Assembly (NCBI RefSeq): GCF_002234535.1
Contig: NZ_CP022521.1
Location: 2,542,001 to 2,606,000, forward strand
Length of the DNA: 64,000 nucleotides
Direction: 5' to 3'
Source: Actinoalloteichus hoggarensis
GTDB lineage: Bacteria > Actinomycetota > Actinomycetes > Mycobacteriales > Pseudonocardiaceae
This document shows positions 42,522 through 52,876 of this stretch, in pieces. Made by a program: the position numbers and the translations under genes. Position 1 is the first letter of the stretch. The number at the start of each line of letters is the position of its first letter. The notes under the pieces were generated by a model. The model saw only the letters and a program-made list of their open reading frames with translations. It did not search any database and was not told the origin of the DNA.

Positions 42522-44329
42522 CGACTCGCCCCCAGCCGCGACTCCGCCAGCGGATTGGGCGCCCGGAGGTACACCGACTGGTTGTCCAACGGGGCAAGCA
42601 CCTCGTCGATTCCCTTCAGCCTCGTCAGCATGTTCGCCTTGCAGGGCAGCGTGTCGGCGTCCAGCCATCGACGCGCCAGCCGGTCGCCGTCCGGGCCCGC
42701 CTCGGCGAGGCCGGGCAGCGCGGCCCGCAGCCGGTCGGCCAGCACGCCCAGCAGTTCGCGTTCGTCGGCCAGCCCGTCCACGCCGAGCGCGCCGACCACG
42801 GCCAGGGCCTGGTTGCGCAGCAGGTAGTAGGACAGCCGTTCGTCCACGACGGGGTCGTCGACCACCGCCAGCGTGGACGCCGACGCCCGGGAGACACGGA
42901 GCAGGTCGGGCAGCCGAGAGGCGGCCAGATAGTAGCCCTGGTTGTCGCGGAAGGCGCCGCCCGCGACCCTGCCGTCCGGGTCCAGCCGCACCAGCGTGTT
43001 CTGCTGGTGGCCCTCCAGGCCGATGCCGGTGGCCGCGTACAGGTGCAGCATCGGCACGAGGACCCGGTCGACGTAGTCGGCCGTCCACTCGGCCGCGGCG
43101 GCCGAGTTCGGGCCGTCCGAGGCGGCGACGATCTCGCCGAGCATGGACCTGCCCAGGCCGGGCCGGGGCGCCACGAGACCCGCGAGACACCGGAACTCGG
43201 TGATGTCGACGGGGGACTCGCGCACCGCCGCCTCCAGCCCCGACACCGCCGGGCCGCCCGCCCTCGCGGGCTCGTCGAGCGCGGCCCAGGCGGGATCACG
43301 CAGGACACGGAAGTCGGGATGCGCCGCGAAGGTCGCGTCCGCGAGGCCGCAGGCCAGCAGCCGCTGCACCTCAAGGCCACGCAACAGCTCCGTACGGGTG
43401 AACTCGCGTCGGGAGTTCGTCAGCCGCAGCCCCAGGGACAGCTTCAGCATCACCGTCTCGCCGGGGAGATAGACGGTCCGCAGACTCGACGTCGGTCGCC
43501 ACCGTGGCCCGGCGACGCCCCGATCCCGCAGCGTGCCTGCCGCCAGCAGCGCCTGGATCCTCGGCCGGTGCAGGAGGTCCCGGGCCTGCCAGGGATGGGC
43601 GGGCAGCAGTACTCGGTCGGAGTCCGCGGCCAGCCCCGACAGCTCGGCGAACAGCGCGGGCGTGTCGCGCCCCAGCATGCCGGGGCCGTCGATCGCGGCG
43701 TCGTGGGAGACGACCGTCGGGTCGGCCTCGAACCAGTGCAGCGCGAAGCCGCCCCGCAGTTCGGGGGCGTAGCGCTCGTCCTCGGCGGCCGAGAGCCCGT
43801 CTCGACTCTTGGGCGCGGGGTGCCGCAGGTGTCCCAGCAACAGGGCCTGTTCGGCGGCCAGGAAGCCGTCCTCCTCGTGTTCGCCCTCGGCGTCCTGCCG
43901 CCGTCGCACGTCGAGATAGCGCGCCACCCTCGTCAACGATTCCGCCGTCCGCCCGACGAGGTCGGCGACCTCGTCGGCGACGGCAGGCGGCACCGAGGTC
44001 GCCGCCTGCCGCGCCGACTCGTCGTCCCAGCCGAGGCGGGCGGCCTCGTCGGCGAGCAGGGCCACCGCCAACACGGGGTCGACAGGTCCCACGTCGACGC
44101 CGTCGGCACGAATCAGCCGCACGGCGCCGAACCGATGCCAGTCGGTGGGGGAGCGGTGCGTCACCTCGGTGGCCAGCGCCAGTCCGCTCCGACGCAGCGA
44201 CACGGTCAGGGGTCCTGCCGTCGCCTCCAGTCCCGTCTCACGCAGCCAGCAGCGCAGCAGCGCCTCGAGGTGGGCGTGCGCGGACGCCGCCGCGGCGTCG
44301 CCGTTCGCCAGGGGATCGGGCGGGGTCAT
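42518..44329 (-). CDS. NIS siderophore synthetase, IucA/IucC family (first copy in operon)
   Basis: A 603-residue NIS synthetase, clearly diverged from the second copy. It keeps LLPAHPWQARDLL, PTSSLRTVYLP, MLKLSLGLRLTNSRRE, GLEGHQQNTLV and DNQGYYLA. Two synthetases usually handle two successive condensations on a central carboxylate such as citrate. It overlaps the decarboxylase stop and the hydroxylase start by 4 bp each. The N-terminal 100 residues are poorly conserved. Substrate order is inferred only. Confidence 0.9.
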   Translation of the reverse strand: MTPPDPLANGDAAAASAHAHLEALLRCWLRETGLEATAGPLTVSLRRSGLALATEVTHRSPTDWHRFGAVRLIRADGVDVGPVDPVLAVALLADEAARLGWDDESARQAATSVPPAVADEVADLVGRTAESLTRVARYLDVRRRQDAEGEHEEDGFLAAEQALLLGHLRHPAPKSRDGLSAAEDERYAPELRGGFALHWFEADPTVVSHDAAIDGPGMLGRDTPALFAELSGLAADSDRVLLPAHPWQARDLLHRPRIQALLAAGTLRDRGVAGPRWRPTSSLRTVYLPGETVMLKLSLGLRLTNSRREFTRTELLRGLEVQRLLACGLADATFAAHPDFRVLRDPAWAALDEPARAGGPAVSGLEAAVRESPVDITEFRCLAGLVAPRPGLGRSMLGEIVAASDGPNSAAAAEWTADYVDRVLVPMLHLYAATGIGLEGHQQNTLVRLDPDGRVAGGAFRDNQGYYLAASRLPDLLRVSRASASTLAVVDDPVVDERLSYYLLRNQALAVVGALGVDGLADERELLGVLADRLRAALPGLAEAGPDGDRLARRWLDADTLPCKANMLTRLKGIDEVLAPLDNQSVYLRAPNPLAESRLGASR

Positions 44330-45888
44330 CGGGCCTCCTCGATCATCCCGGGCTCGGTCATCTCGGCCTCGGCCATCTCCGCCTCGATCGCGGCGCCCGC
44401 CGCCAGCACCTCGGCCAGCACCTCGTTCACCTGATCCGGGGTCGTCCGCGGGTTGAGGAACGTCAGTTTGAGACAGGTCCGCTCCGTGCCGTCCTCGTCG
44501 CGGGCCGTCGTCCGGCCGAGCAGGCTCCCGCCGGTCTGGGAGAGCCTCCTGCGGAGCTCGGAGTTGACCCGGTCGGCGTGCTCGCTCCGCGTGGTCTGGA
44601 AGCGGAACACCGCGGTGGTCAGCGTGCCGCCGCCGACGAGCCGCAGTCGCGGCTGATCCTCGATCCGTCGCACCGCGTGCCGGGCGAGGTCGTGACAGTC
44701 CTCGACCATCGCGCCCAGACCGCCACGGCCGAGGGCGAGCAGCGTCGTGGCGATCTTGACGGCGTCGGGCCGACGAGTCGTCTGGAGCGTCTGGCCGAGC
44801 AGGCCGCCGAACCCGGCGGCGGCGTCGTCGGCGGGGTTGAGGTAGGCCACCTCACGGTGCAGCGGCGTGAAGGAGGCGCGGTCGGCGAGCAGCAGGACGC
44901 TGGCCGAGGCGGGTTGCCAGCCGAGTTTATGCAGGTCACCGGTGATCGAGTCGGCCAGCTCGATGCCGCGAAGCCGATCGGACAGGCGGTCGGAGAACAG
45001 TGTTCCGAAGCCGTATGCGGCGTCGACGTGCAGCCACAGCCCGTGGGCGGAGGTGATCTCGGCGAGTTCGGGCAGCGGGTCGACGCTGCCGAAGTCGGTG
45101 GTGCCCGCCGTGGCCACCACCGCGATCGGCGTCTGGTCCGCGGGCAGCTCCCGCAGCATGGCGACGAGTACGTCGGGGCGCAGCCTATGGCGAGCGTCGA
45201 CCGGGACCGGTCGGACCGCGTCCTCGCCGAGGCCGAGGACGGCGCAGGCCCGGTGCACCGAGAAGTGCGCCAGCTCCGAGCAGAACACCACCGGCCCGGG
45301 CAGGCTCGCGACCCCGGAGCGTCGGACGTCGATCCCCCGACGGTTCGCCGCCGCGTCGCGGGCCAGCAGCAGCGCCATCAGGTTGGACAGCGATCCGCCC
45401 GGTGTCAGAACCCCGTCGGCCCGGCTTGTGAGCCCCGCCAGCCCTGCCAGCAGTCGGATGAGCCAGCGTTCCACCGCGACGGCGGACGGTCCCGAGTCGT
45501 AGGTGTCCAGGGAGGCGTTGCCCAGGGACGCGAACACGTCGGCGGCGACGGCCACCGGTAGCGGCGCGGGCTGGAGATGGGCCAGCGCGCCGGGATGAGC
45601 CAGGTTCAGCCCGTGATCGACGAGGACTCCCGTGACCAGACGCAGAGCCCCGGCGGCGCCTAAGCCGTCTTCGGCGAGCCGAGCGGGTCCCAGCGCGGCG
45701 GCGACGGCCTCGGCGACCTCGGCGGGCGGCCCGGCGGGCAGGGGGCCCGGCCGGTCGCCGCCGTCCGCGCCGGGGAATCCGACGGTCATCAGGTTGATCA
45801 CTCGGAGCATGTCGGCTGGTGAGCACGCCGCGAGCGGCGGCGGGTGGCCGAGCGATTCGGGAGGGGCGGACCACAGGGTCTGGGTCAC
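44326..45888 (-). CDS. PLP-dependent amino acid decarboxylase (group II, DABA/lysine type)
   Basis: A 520-residue pyridoxal-phosphate decarboxylase. The PLP Lys lies in DLHKLGWQPAS, the aspartate that holds the ring nitrogen in HVDAAYGFG, and a His stacking residue in ELAHFSVHRA. The sequence resembles L-2,4-diaminobutyrate decarboxylases and siderophore DesA-type lysine decarboxylases, which supply 1,3-diaminopropane or cadaverine. It is the first gene of the operon. The GTG start is preceded by a weak GAGGT, and an iron box lies 53 bp upstream. No diaminobutyrate aminotransferase is nearby, which favours a lysine or ornithine substrate or supply of diaminobutyrate from elsewhere. Confidence 0.88.
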   Translation of the reverse strand: MTQTLWSAPPESLGHPPPLAACSPADMLRVINLMTVGFPGADGGDRPGPLPAGPPAEVAEAVAAALGPARLAEDGLGAAGALRLVTGVLVDHGLNLAHPGALAHLQPAPLPVAVAADVFASLGNASLDTYDSGPSAVAVERWLIRLLAGLAGLTSRADGVLTPGGSLSNLMALLLARDAAANRRGIDVRRSGVASLPGPVVFCSELAHFSVHRACAVLGLGEDAVRPVPVDARHRLRPDVLVAMLRELPADQTPIAVVATAGTTDFGSVDPLPELAEITSAHGLWLHVDAAYGFGTLFSDRLSDRLRGIELADSITGDLHKLGWQPASASVLLLADRASFTPLHREVAYLNPADDAAAGFGGLLGQTLQTTRRPDAVKIATTLLALGRGGLGAMVEDCHDLARHAVRRIEDQPRLRLVGGGTLTTAVFRFQTTRSEHADRVNSELRRRLSQTGGSLLGRTTARDEDGTERTCLKLTFLNPRTTPDQVNEVLAEVLAAGAAIEAEMAEAEMTEPGMIEEAR

Positions 45889-45940
45889 GTGACCTCACAA
45901 TTCTCGTCTGCTGGTGACCGTAAGGCCACCCTGGGTTAGG

Positions 45941-45959
45941 TTAGGTTAGGCTAACGAGA
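45941..45959. promoter_or_regulatory. IdeR/DmdR1-type iron box
   Basis: TTAGGTTAGGCTAACGAGA matches the iron box TTAGGTTAGGCTAACCTAA at 16 of 19 positions, all of the first 15. An extra TTAGG precedes it at 45936. It lies before the siderophore operon, so repression by iron-loaded IdeR/DmdR1 is expected. Confidence 0.85.
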
Positions 45960-46150
45960 TTATGGAGGGGAAGGCGTGAGCGCGGTCCGCCGAGTGACGC
46001 GCAGCACTCGATCGGCCTGCCCGAGCGAGGTCGACGTGCACCCGGTAACCTGATCGCCGTTCGAAGAACGATCAAGGAACGCGGCCCTGCCCGGAGTCGG
46101 CGGGGGATCGCGAGACCTCCCGATCATCGGCAGTCCGCTAGGAGGAGTTC

Positions 46151-46576
46151 GTGTCGGCAGGCCAGATCGCGGCGCTCGTGGCAGCGGGTGCTTTCGTGCT
46201 CCTGGTGCTGCTGTTGGCGGTTCCGTTGCTGAAGCTCGGTCGAACGCTGGACGAGGCCACCATCGCCATTCGCAAGGCGCATGAGAGCTCGGAGCCGCTG
46301 TTCACCGAGGCCAACACCACCCTCACCCACGTGAACGCGCAGTTGGAGCGGGTGGACGGCATCACCTCCAACGCCCGCACCGTCAGCGGCAACGTCTCGG
46401 CGCTCAGCTCGTTGTTCACCGCGACCCTCGGAGGGCCGCTCGTCAAGCTCGCGGCGCTGTCCTACGGTCTGAGCAAGGCCCTGCGAGGCAGGCGCGGCCG
46501 ACGTTCCGGCCGCGGTAACGTCGAGTCCCCCCGTGGCGGCCGCCGTCGGGGTCGAGTCAGGGGAGACAGGCGATGA
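46151..46576 (+). CDS. DUF948-type membrane protein
   Basis: A 141-residue protein with one N-terminal membrane segment (about residues 5-27), a helical region with coiled-coil character (TLDEATIAIRKAHESSEPLF and on to about residue 85) and a basic Arg/Gly-rich tail. DUF948 proteins commonly precede alaS in actinobacteria; their role is unknown. GTG 46151 has AGGAGG 5 nt upstream. The stop overlaps the next ATG (ATGA). Confidence 0.82.
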   Translation: MSAGQIAALVAAGAFVLLVLLLAVPLLKLGRTLDEATIAIRKAHESSEPLFTEANTTLTHVNAQLERVDGITSNARTVSGNVSALSSLFTATLGGPLVKLAALSYGLSKALRGRRGRRSGRGNVESPRGGRRRGRVRGDRR

Positions 46577-46989
46577 GTCGACTGTTCTGGTTCGGTGCGG
46601 GCATCGCGGCGGGGATCGCCGTCAGCCGCAGGATGAACGAGGTCGCCCGGCAGGCGACCCCGGTGGGCATCGCCGCCAACGTCGGCGACGCGCTGCGTGA
46701 ACTGGCAGGCGCCCTGGGCACCTTCGGCGCCGAGGTGCGTGCCGGGATGAACGAGCGCGAGCGCGAACTGGCCGACGTCGTCGAGATGCGGTCCGGCATC
46801 ACCGCCCCCGCCGACCCGGCCCGCTCCTGGGTCCCCGGCCAGGGCGTACCCGGCTTCACCCGGCCGGTGCGCACCATCCGCCCCACGCCGGGCACGCTGC
46901 ACCGACGAGGCGAGATCGCCCCCGGCCCGGCCCCTGCCCCAGACCAGCCTCGGCCCGTGCGCGGTCGAGCGCGCAGGGCGGGAGGCTGA
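46573..46989 (+). CDS. DUF6167-like membrane-associated protein
   Basis: A 138-residue protein opening with a short hydrophobic segment (LFWFGAGIAAGIAVSRRMNE), then a helical part and a Pro-rich C terminus. The position between a DUF948 gene and alaS is the usual place for this family. It starts within the stop of the preceding gene. Function is unknown. Confidence 0.75.
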   Translation: MSRLFWFGAGIAAGIAVSRRMNEVARQATPVGIAANVGDALRELAGALGTFGAEVRAGMNERERELADVVEMRSGITAPADPARSWVPGQGVPGFTRPVRTIRPTPGTLHRRGEIAPGPAPAPDQPRPVRGRARRAGG

Positions 46990-47332
46990 CCGACGTCTCG
47001 CCGCCGATCTCCACCCGGCGGATCTCCTTCGCGCCGGGTGCGGACACCGACGTCGAGTCGACTCACGGTCGCTCGTCCTCACGAGCCCCTCGCGGCCTCC
47101 CGCCGAGACAGCCCCGCCGCCTGCCGTCGAAGGCAGGCTCGCCCTACCTGACGAGGCAGACCTCCGCACACGTCTGGGAAGACCGAGTGGCAGGGTATAG
47201 GCGCAGGCGAACGCCCTCGCGGCGCGTTCGTGCCGTCGCCAGACGGCCTGTCGCCGACCCGTGTCGTCGTCTTCGCGAGTGCCCGTGCCGGTCGCCTCAG
47301 CAGGACGAGACTTGATTCAGTAAGGGATCACC
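46990..47332. other. Gap upstream of alaS
   Basis: These 343 bp should hold the alaS promoter. A TATAGG hexamer is visible near 47194, but no well-spaced -35 box goes with it. Nothing resembling a T-box or other leader was recognised. Confidence 0.45.
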
Positions 47333-50011
47333 GTGCAGACACACGACATCCGCCAGCGCTTCCTGTCCCACTTCGAGCGAGCGGGCCACACCGTGGTCCC
47401 GAGTGCGTCGCTGCTGCTGGACGACCCGAACCTCCTCTTCGTCAACGCGGGCATGGTGCCGTTCAAGCCGTACTTCCTCGGTGAGGCCTCCGCCCCCTAC
47501 CCCCGGGCCACCAGCATTCAGAAGTGCGTCCGCACGGGCGACATCGACGAGGTGGGCAAGACCTCCCGGCACAACACGTTCTTCCAGATGGCGGGCAACT
47601 TCTCCTTCGGTGACTACTTCAAGGAGACCGCGATCAAGGAGGCCTGGAGTCTGCTCACCACCAGCCAGGCCGACGGCGGCTTCGGGTTCGACCCCGACCG
47701 ACTCTGGGCCACGGTCTACCACGACGACGACGAGACCGAGACGCTGTGGCGTGAGATCGCGGGCCTGCCCGAGGAGCGCATCCAGCGCAGGGGGATGGCC
47801 GACAACTACTGGTCGATGACCGTGCCGGGCCCGTGCGGTCCCTGCTCGGAGATCTACTACGACCGGGGCCCGGAACACGGGCGCGAGGGCGGCCCGATCG
47901 TGGACGAGGACCGCTTCCTGGAGATCTGGAACCTGGTCTTCATGCAGAACATCCGGGGGGAGGGCCCCGCCAAGGAGGGCTACCCGATCCTCGGCGAGCT
48001 CCCCGCCAAGAACATCGACACCGGGCTGGGCATCGAGCGGGTCGCCTATCTGCTCCAGGGCGTGGACAACGTCTACGAGACCGACCTGGTCCGGCCGGTG
48101 ATCGCCAAGGCGGAGGAGCTGTCCGGCAGGCGCTACGGCGCCGACGAGACCGCCGACGTCCGGTTCCGCGTCATCGCCGACCACGCGCGCTCCGGCGTGA
48201 TGCTGATCGCCGACGGCGTCACGCCCGGCAACGAGGCCCGGGGCTACGTCCTGCGCAGGCTGCTGCGCCGCATCGTCCGCTCCGCGCGGCTGCTGGGCGT
48301 CAAGGAGCCGGTGCTCGGCGAGTTCACCTCGGTGGTCCGCGACGTCATGTCGCCCGCCTATCCCGAGCTGACCACCGACTACGAGCGCATCGAGTCGGTG
48401 ATGCGCACCGAGGAGAACGCCTTCCTCGCCACCCTCACCAGCGGTTCCAAGATCTTCGACCTGGCCGCGACGGCGACCCGGGACAGCGGCGCCGTCGTCC
48501 TGCCCGGCGACAAGGCCTTCCAGCTCCACGACACCTACGGCTTCCCCATCGACCTCACCCTGGAGATGGCGGCCGAGCAGGGCCTGTCGGTCGACGAGGA
48601 GGGCTTCCGCTCGCTGATGGCCGAGCAGCGCGCCCGCGCGAAGTCGGCCGCCGCCTCCCGCCGCACCGGCCACGGCGACAAGTCGGTCTACCGGGACCTG
48701 CTGGACCAGGGGGCCACCGAGTTCGTGGGATACGAACGGCTGGAGAGCGAGTCCGTCGTCCGCGGTCTGGTGGCCGAGGGCGCACGGGTCCGCAGCGCCG
48801 GCGAGGGCGACATCGTCGAGGTGGTGCTGGACCGCACCCCGTTGTATGCCGAGTCCGGCGGCCAGGAGAGCGATGCGGGGTCCATCCTGGGCGACTCGGT
48901 GCGGGCCGAGGTGCTCGACGTGCAGAAGGTGTCCCGCAAGCTGTGGGTGCATCAGGTGCGCGTGCTGGAGGGCGAGCTGGCCGAGGGCTCGGCCGTGCTC
49001 GCCAAGGTCGATCCCGAATGGCGGATCGGCGCGCGACAGGGCCACTCCGGGACCCACGTGGTGCACGCCGCGCTGCGCGAGGTGCTCGGCCCGTCCGCCC
49101 TTCAGAGCGGCTCGTACAACAAGCCCGGCTACCTGCGACTCGACTTCGCCTGGCCCGGCGGTCTCTCCGCCGAGACGCGCAGCGAGATCGAGGAGGTCTC
49201 CAACCTCGCGGTCCGACGGGACCTCGGAGTGTCGGTGCTGCACACCTCGATGGCGGGCGCCAGGGAGCTGGGCGCGCTCGCCCTCTTCGGCGAGACCTAC
49301 GACGAGACCGTGCGAGTGGTCGAGATCGGCGGCGCCTGGTCGCGTGAGCTGTGCGGTGGCACGCACGTCGAGCACTCGTCGCAGATCGGCCCCATCACCC
49401 TGCTGGGCGAGTCGTCCATCGGCTCCGGCGTCCGGCGCATCGAGGCCTATGTCGGGATCGAGGCCTTCCGCTACCTGGCGACGGAACGCGCGCTGGTGCA
49501 GAACATCGCGGCCATGCTGAAGGTTCCCGACCAGGAGGTGCCCGCGCGGGTGGAGAGCCTGGTGGAACGCCTCCGCCTCGCGGAGAAGGAGCTGGAGCGG
49601 GTCCGCGCCGCCGCGCTGCTGTCCTCGGCAGGCGGTCTCGCCGACAGCGCCGCCGACGTCGACGGACTTGCCGTGGTCGCCGCCGCCCTGCCCGCGGGCG
49701 TCAGCGGTGGTGACCTGCGGACGCTGGCCCTGGACGTGCGCGGCAGGCTCGGCGAGCGGCCCGGCGTGGTCGCACTGTTCTCCGCCGACGAGGCGGCCGG
49801 GAAGGTCTCCTTCCTCGTCACGCTCAACACCGCCGCCCGGGAACGAGGTCTCGCCGCAGGGAAGCTCGTGCCCTCGTTCGCACCCGCCATCGCGGCTCGC
49901 GGCGGCGGCAAGCCCGACATGGCCCAGGGCGGCGGGACGAATCCCGCCGGCGTGTCCGAGGCCATCGCCGCGCTCCATCGGGAGCTGGCCGCCGTACCGG
50001 CGAGCCGGTGA
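47333..50011 (+). CDS. alaS: Alanyl-tRNA synthetase
   Basis: A full-length, 892-residue AlaRS. The aminoacylation core begins [20 protein letters not shown] and includes [13 protein letters not shown] and [13 protein letters not shown]. The editing domain has the zinc motif as [11 protein letters not shown] and later CGGTHVEHS. The C-Ala domain contains [20 protein letters not shown]. It charges tRNA-Ala and clears mischarged Ser or Gly. GTG 47333 is the start. The stop overlaps the ruvX GTG by 4 bp. Confidence 0.98.
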   Translation: MQTHDIRQRFLSHFERAGHTVVPSASLLLDDPNLLFVNAGMVPFKPYFLGEASAPYPRATSIQKCVRTGDIDEVGKTSRHNTFFQMAGNFSFGDYFKETAIKEAWSLLTTSQADGGFGFDPDRLWATVYHDDDETETLWREIAGLPEERIQRRGMADNYWSMTVPGPCGPCSEIYYDRGPEHGREGGPIVDEDRFLEIWNLVFMQNIRGEGPAKEGYPILGELPAKNIDTGLGIERVAYLLQGVDNVYETDLVRPVIAKAEELSGRRYGADETADVRFRVIADHARSGVMLIADGVTPGNEARGYVLRRLLRRIVRSARLLGVKEPVLGEFTSVVRDVMSPAYPELTTDYERIESVMRTEENAFLATLTSGSKIFDLAATATRDSGAVVLPGDKAFQLHDTYGFPIDLTLEMAAEQGLSVDEEGFRSLMAEQRARAKSAAASRRTGHGDKSVYRDLLDQGATEFVGYERLESESVVRGLVAEGARVRSAGEGDIVEVVLDRTPLYAESGGQESDAGSILGDSVRAEVLDVQKVSRKLWVHQVRVLEGELAEGSAVLAKVDPEWRIGARQGHSGTHVVHAALREVLGPSALQSGSYNKPGYLRLDFAWPGGLSAETRSEIEEVSNLAVRRDLGVSVLHTSMAGARELGALALFGETYDETVRVVEIGGAWSRELCGGTHVEHSSQIGPITLLGESSIGSGVRRIEAYVGIEAFRYLATERALVQNIAAMLKVPDQEVPARVESLVERLRLAEKELERVRAAALLSSAGGLADSAADVDGLAVVAAALPAGVSGGDLRTLALDVRGRLGERPGVVALFSADEAAGKVSFLVTLNTAARERGLAAGKLVPSFAPAIAARGGGKPDMAQGGGTNPAGVSEAIAALHRELAAVPASR

Positions 50012-50544
50012 GCCGACCGAAGCGACGCCAGAAGGCCGGTCGGGGCGACGGTCCCGACCGGCCCGGCGTCGACGATCCGGGCATGGGCCGTCGGATCGGC
50101 GTGGACGTGGGCTCGGTGCGAGTCGGGGTGGCGATCAGCGATCCCTCCGCGATCCTCGCCACACCCCTCGGTACCTTGTCCCGTGACGAACGCGGTGATC
50201 ATGACGTCGACGAGCTCGCGGGGATCGTCGCCGAGCAGGAGGTGGTCGAAGTGGTCATAGGACTGCCGAGGACACTGGCCGCCCGGCACGGCATCGCCGC
50301 TCAGACCGCCGAGGCCTACGCGGCCAAGGTCGCCGCCCGCGTCGCCCCCGTGCCGGTCCGACTGGCCGACGAGCGCCTCACGACCGTCACCGCCGCCCGA
50401 GTACTCTCCGAGCGCGGTGTTCGCGGCAGACGGCAGCGTGCGGTGGTGGACCAGGCGGCAGCCGTCGAGATCCTGCAGGCCTGGCTCGACGCCAGGTCGG
50501 CCGCGCACCGCGCAGCAGCGGCGGATCCAGGAGGAGCCCTGTGA
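50008..50544 (+). CDS. ruvX: Holliday junction resolvase-like protein RuvX/YqgF
   Basis: A 178-residue RNase H-fold protein. The core is [20 protein letters not shown], followed by [21 protein letters not shown] and [13 protein letters not shown]. The catalytic Asp and Glu positions are kept. A 25-residue basic leader precedes the fold. Homologues act in pre-16S rRNA 5' processing. It overlaps alaS and mltG by 4 bp each. Confidence 0.94.
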   Translation: MSRPKRRQKAGRGDGPDRPGVDDPGMGRRIGVDVGSVRVGVAISDPSAILATPLGTLSRDERGDHDVDELAGIVAEQEVVEVVIGLPRTLAARHGIAAQTAEAYAAKVAARVAPVPVRLADERLTTVTAARVLSERGVRGRRQRAVVDQAAAVEILQAWLDARSAAHRAAAADPGGAL

Positions 50545-51770
50545 GTGACGACCTCGGCCTGTTCGACGAGGAGGCCGGCGACAGCCGGTCCCGCAAGTCC
50601 CGGGACAAGGGACAGGCGGGGAAGGACGACCCGGCGGCTCGCCGCCGTAAGCGGCTGATCACGCTGGTCGGCGGCGCCGTGGTGCTGGCGGTCGTCGCGG
50701 CGGGCGCGATCTACGGCGTCCGCGAGATCATGAGCATCGGCGGCTACGAGGACTACGAGGGCGAGGGCAGCGGCAGCGTCGTCATCGAGGTCGCCGACGG
50801 TGCCAGCCTGGGGCAGATCGCGCAGACGATGACCGAGGAGGGCGTCGTCGCCAGCCCGAGGGCCTTCACGACCGCCGCCGAGGGCAACCCGGCCTCGACG
50901 GGCATCCAGCCGGGCTTCTATCTGCTGCGCAGCGAGATGTCCGGCGCCGCGGCCCTGAACCAGATCCTCGACGAGGACGCCCGGCTCGGCCAGGCCGAGG
51001 TGCAGGGCGGCATGCTGCTGCACGACACGATGGCGGGCGACGGGAGCGTGCAGTCGCAGGGCATCATCACGATCCTGTCCGAGGCGAGTTGCGCGGAGCT
51101 CGACGGCGAGCAGCAGTGCGTCTCGGCCGACGAGTTGTGGGCCGCCGCCGAGAACACCGATGTCGGCGAACTGAACATCCCGGACTGGGCGGTCGCGGGT
51201 GTGACGGCGGCCCCGGAGCAGCGCAGGCGGCTCGAAGGTCTGATCGCCCCCGGCCTCTACCACATCAACCCGAGCTGGAGCGCCGAGGAGCTGCTGAACA
51301 GCGTCTTGAGCACCTCGTCCACCCGTCTCCAGGCCGCCGGGATGCCGGAGATCTCCGACGACTCCGGCTTCAGCCCGTACGAGTTCCTCATCGTGGCCTC
51401 GCTGATCGAGAAGGAGGGCATCCAGTCCGACTTCCCGTCGATCGCCACGGTGCTCTACAACCGGTTGCGGACCGACCATGAGCTGCGCCTGGACTCGACG
51501 GTCAACTACTTCGCCGGAACAGGCAGCATTCGCACCGACGGGAACGTCCGAGCCACGGAGAACCCGTACAACACCTACCTCAACACCGGGCTGCCGCCGA
51601 CGCCCGTCTCGTCGCCGCACACCCCGGCCCTGGAGGCGGCGGCGAACCCCGTCGACGAGACGTGGGAGTACTTCGTCAAGTGTGAGACCGACGGGACGTC
51701 GTGCTTCAACGACACCCTTGAGGAACACGACGCGGACGTCCTCGACGCGGTCGAGCGGGGTGTCTGGTGA
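50541..51770 (+). CDS. mltG: Endolytic murein transglycosylase MltG
   Basis: A 409-residue YceG-family protein. A charged cytoplasmic tail (about 1-35) and one membrane segment (about 36-58) precede a LysM-like region and the catalytic domain, with the essential Glu in ASLIEKEG and the signature [17 protein letters not shown]. MltG cuts nascent glycan strands and sets their length. It is coupled to ruvX by a 4-bp overlap. Confidence 0.95.
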   Translation: MSDDLGLFDEEAGDSRSRKSRDKGQAGKDDPAARRRKRLITLVGGAVVLAVVAAGAIYGVREIMSIGGYEDYEGEGSGSVVIEVADGASLGQIAQTMTEEGVVASPRAFTTAAEGNPASTGIQPGFYLLRSEMSGAAALNQILDEDARLGQAEVQGGMLLHDTMAGDGSVQSQGIITILSEASCAELDGEQQCVSADELWAAAENTDVGELNIPDWAVAGVTAAPEQRRRLEGLIAPGLYHINPSWSAEELLNSVLSTSSTRLQAAGMPEISDDSGFSPYEFLIVASLIEKEGIQSDFPSIATVLYNRLRTDHELRLDSTVNYFAGTGSIRTDGNVRATENPYNTYLNTGLPPTPVSSPHTPALEAAANPVDETWEYFVKCETDGTSCFNDTLEEHDADVLDAVERGVW

Positions 51771-51848
51771 GCCGACGGTCCCGAAGGGAGTGGCGATGAC
51801 GAGGATCGGCCTGGTATCGGCGGCGGGCCGTCGCCTTGTGGTGCTCCG

Positions 51849-52712
51849 GTGACCGATGACCTCGTCCGCCGCGCCGCCGTCCTCGGCTCCCCGGTGGCGC
51901 ACTCGCTCTCCCCGGTCCTGCACGGCGCCGCCTACGCGGCTCTGGGCCTGACCGACTGGCGTTACGACCGCGTCGAGTGTGACGCCGAGGCGCTCCCGGC
52001 GCTGGTGGCCGGACTGGGCGAGGAGTGGGCCGGGCTGTCGGTGACCATGCCGGGCAAGCGGGCGGCCCTGGCCACGGCCGTCGAGGCCACCGACCGGGCC
52101 ACGGCGGTCGGCGCGGCGAACACCCTCGTGCCGCTGGCGGGCGGCGGCTGGCGGGCCGACTGCACCGACGTCGAGGGCATCACCGGCGCCCTGCGCGTCG
52201 CGGCCGCCTACCGGCCCGCGGCGGGGGACACCGCTCTGGTGCTGGGCGCGGGCGGCACCGCCTCGGCGGCCGTGGTCGCCCTCGCCGATCTCGGCGTCAC
52301 CTCGGTGCGACTGGCCGTGCGGGCGGTGGCGCGGGCGGGGGAGACCCTGGCCGCCGCCGAGCGGGCCGGTGTCTCGGTGAAGACGGTGAGCCTGGCGGAG
52401 TCCGAGGTGGCCGCCGCGGTGAGGGAGTCCGCCGTGCTCGTCTCGACGGTGCCCGCCGGCGCGGCGGATGCGCTGGCCGAGGTTCTCGCGGCGACGCCGC
52501 ACGTGCTGGACGCCGTGTACCACCCCTGGCCGACCCCGCTGGCCGAGGCGGTCGCCGCGACGGGCGGCAGGCTCGCCACCGGCCTGGACATGCTGCTGCA
52601 CCAGGCCTTCGGCCAGGTCGAGCAGTTCACCGGGCTGCCCGCGCCGCGCGTGGCGATGCGTGATGCGCTGCGGGCGGCCACCGGCGGCGAGGTCCCGCTG
52701 CTGCTGGACTGA
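51849..52712 (+). CDS. aroE: Shikimate dehydrogenase
   Basis: A 287-residue AroE. The shikimate-binding SPVAHSLSP, the catalytic Lys in VTMPGK, and the Asp in CTDVEG are present. The nucleotide loop is GAGGTASA. It reduces 3-dehydroshikimate with NADPH in the common aromatic pathway. GTG 51849 lies 78 bp after mltG. aroC and aroK come 8.7 kb downstream; the usual compact order is interrupted here. Confidence 0.95.
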   Translation: MTDDLVRRAAVLGSPVAHSLSPVLHGAAYAALGLTDWRYDRVECDAEALPALVAGLGEEWAGLSVTMPGKRAALATAVEATDRATAVGAANTLVPLAGGGWRADCTDVEGITGALRVAAAYRPAAGDTALVLGAGGTASAAVVALADLGVTSVRLAVRAVARAGETLAAAERAGVSVKTVSLAESEVAAAVRESAVLVSTVPAGAADALAEVLAATPHVLDAVYHPWPTPLAEAVAATGGRLATGLDMLLHQAFGQVEQFTGLPAPRVAMRDALRAATGGEVPLLLD

Positions 52713-52876
52713 TGTCGTCGCCGGGCCGGATGCCTGTCGCCGGGCGTCGGATCGTCGCGTGCTGGGCCTGTCGCCTGCTTGGAATGGTGCCTGCGCTGGC
52801 CGGTCGCCTGCGCTGGAATGACGCGGTCGTGCTGCCGCCGGTTGTCTCGGTGCGGTTCGGCGGAGCCCGATGACGT

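Noticed and set aside
46056..46076. LexA-like site (CGTTC-GAA-GAACG) upstream of the DUF948 gene
   Set aside because: The spacing between half-sites is too short for the actinobacterial SOS box, and the half-sites do not match TCGAAC/GTTCGA.
47001..47332. T-box leader before alaS
   Set aside because: No specifier stem, T-box sequence or antiterminator could be recognised.
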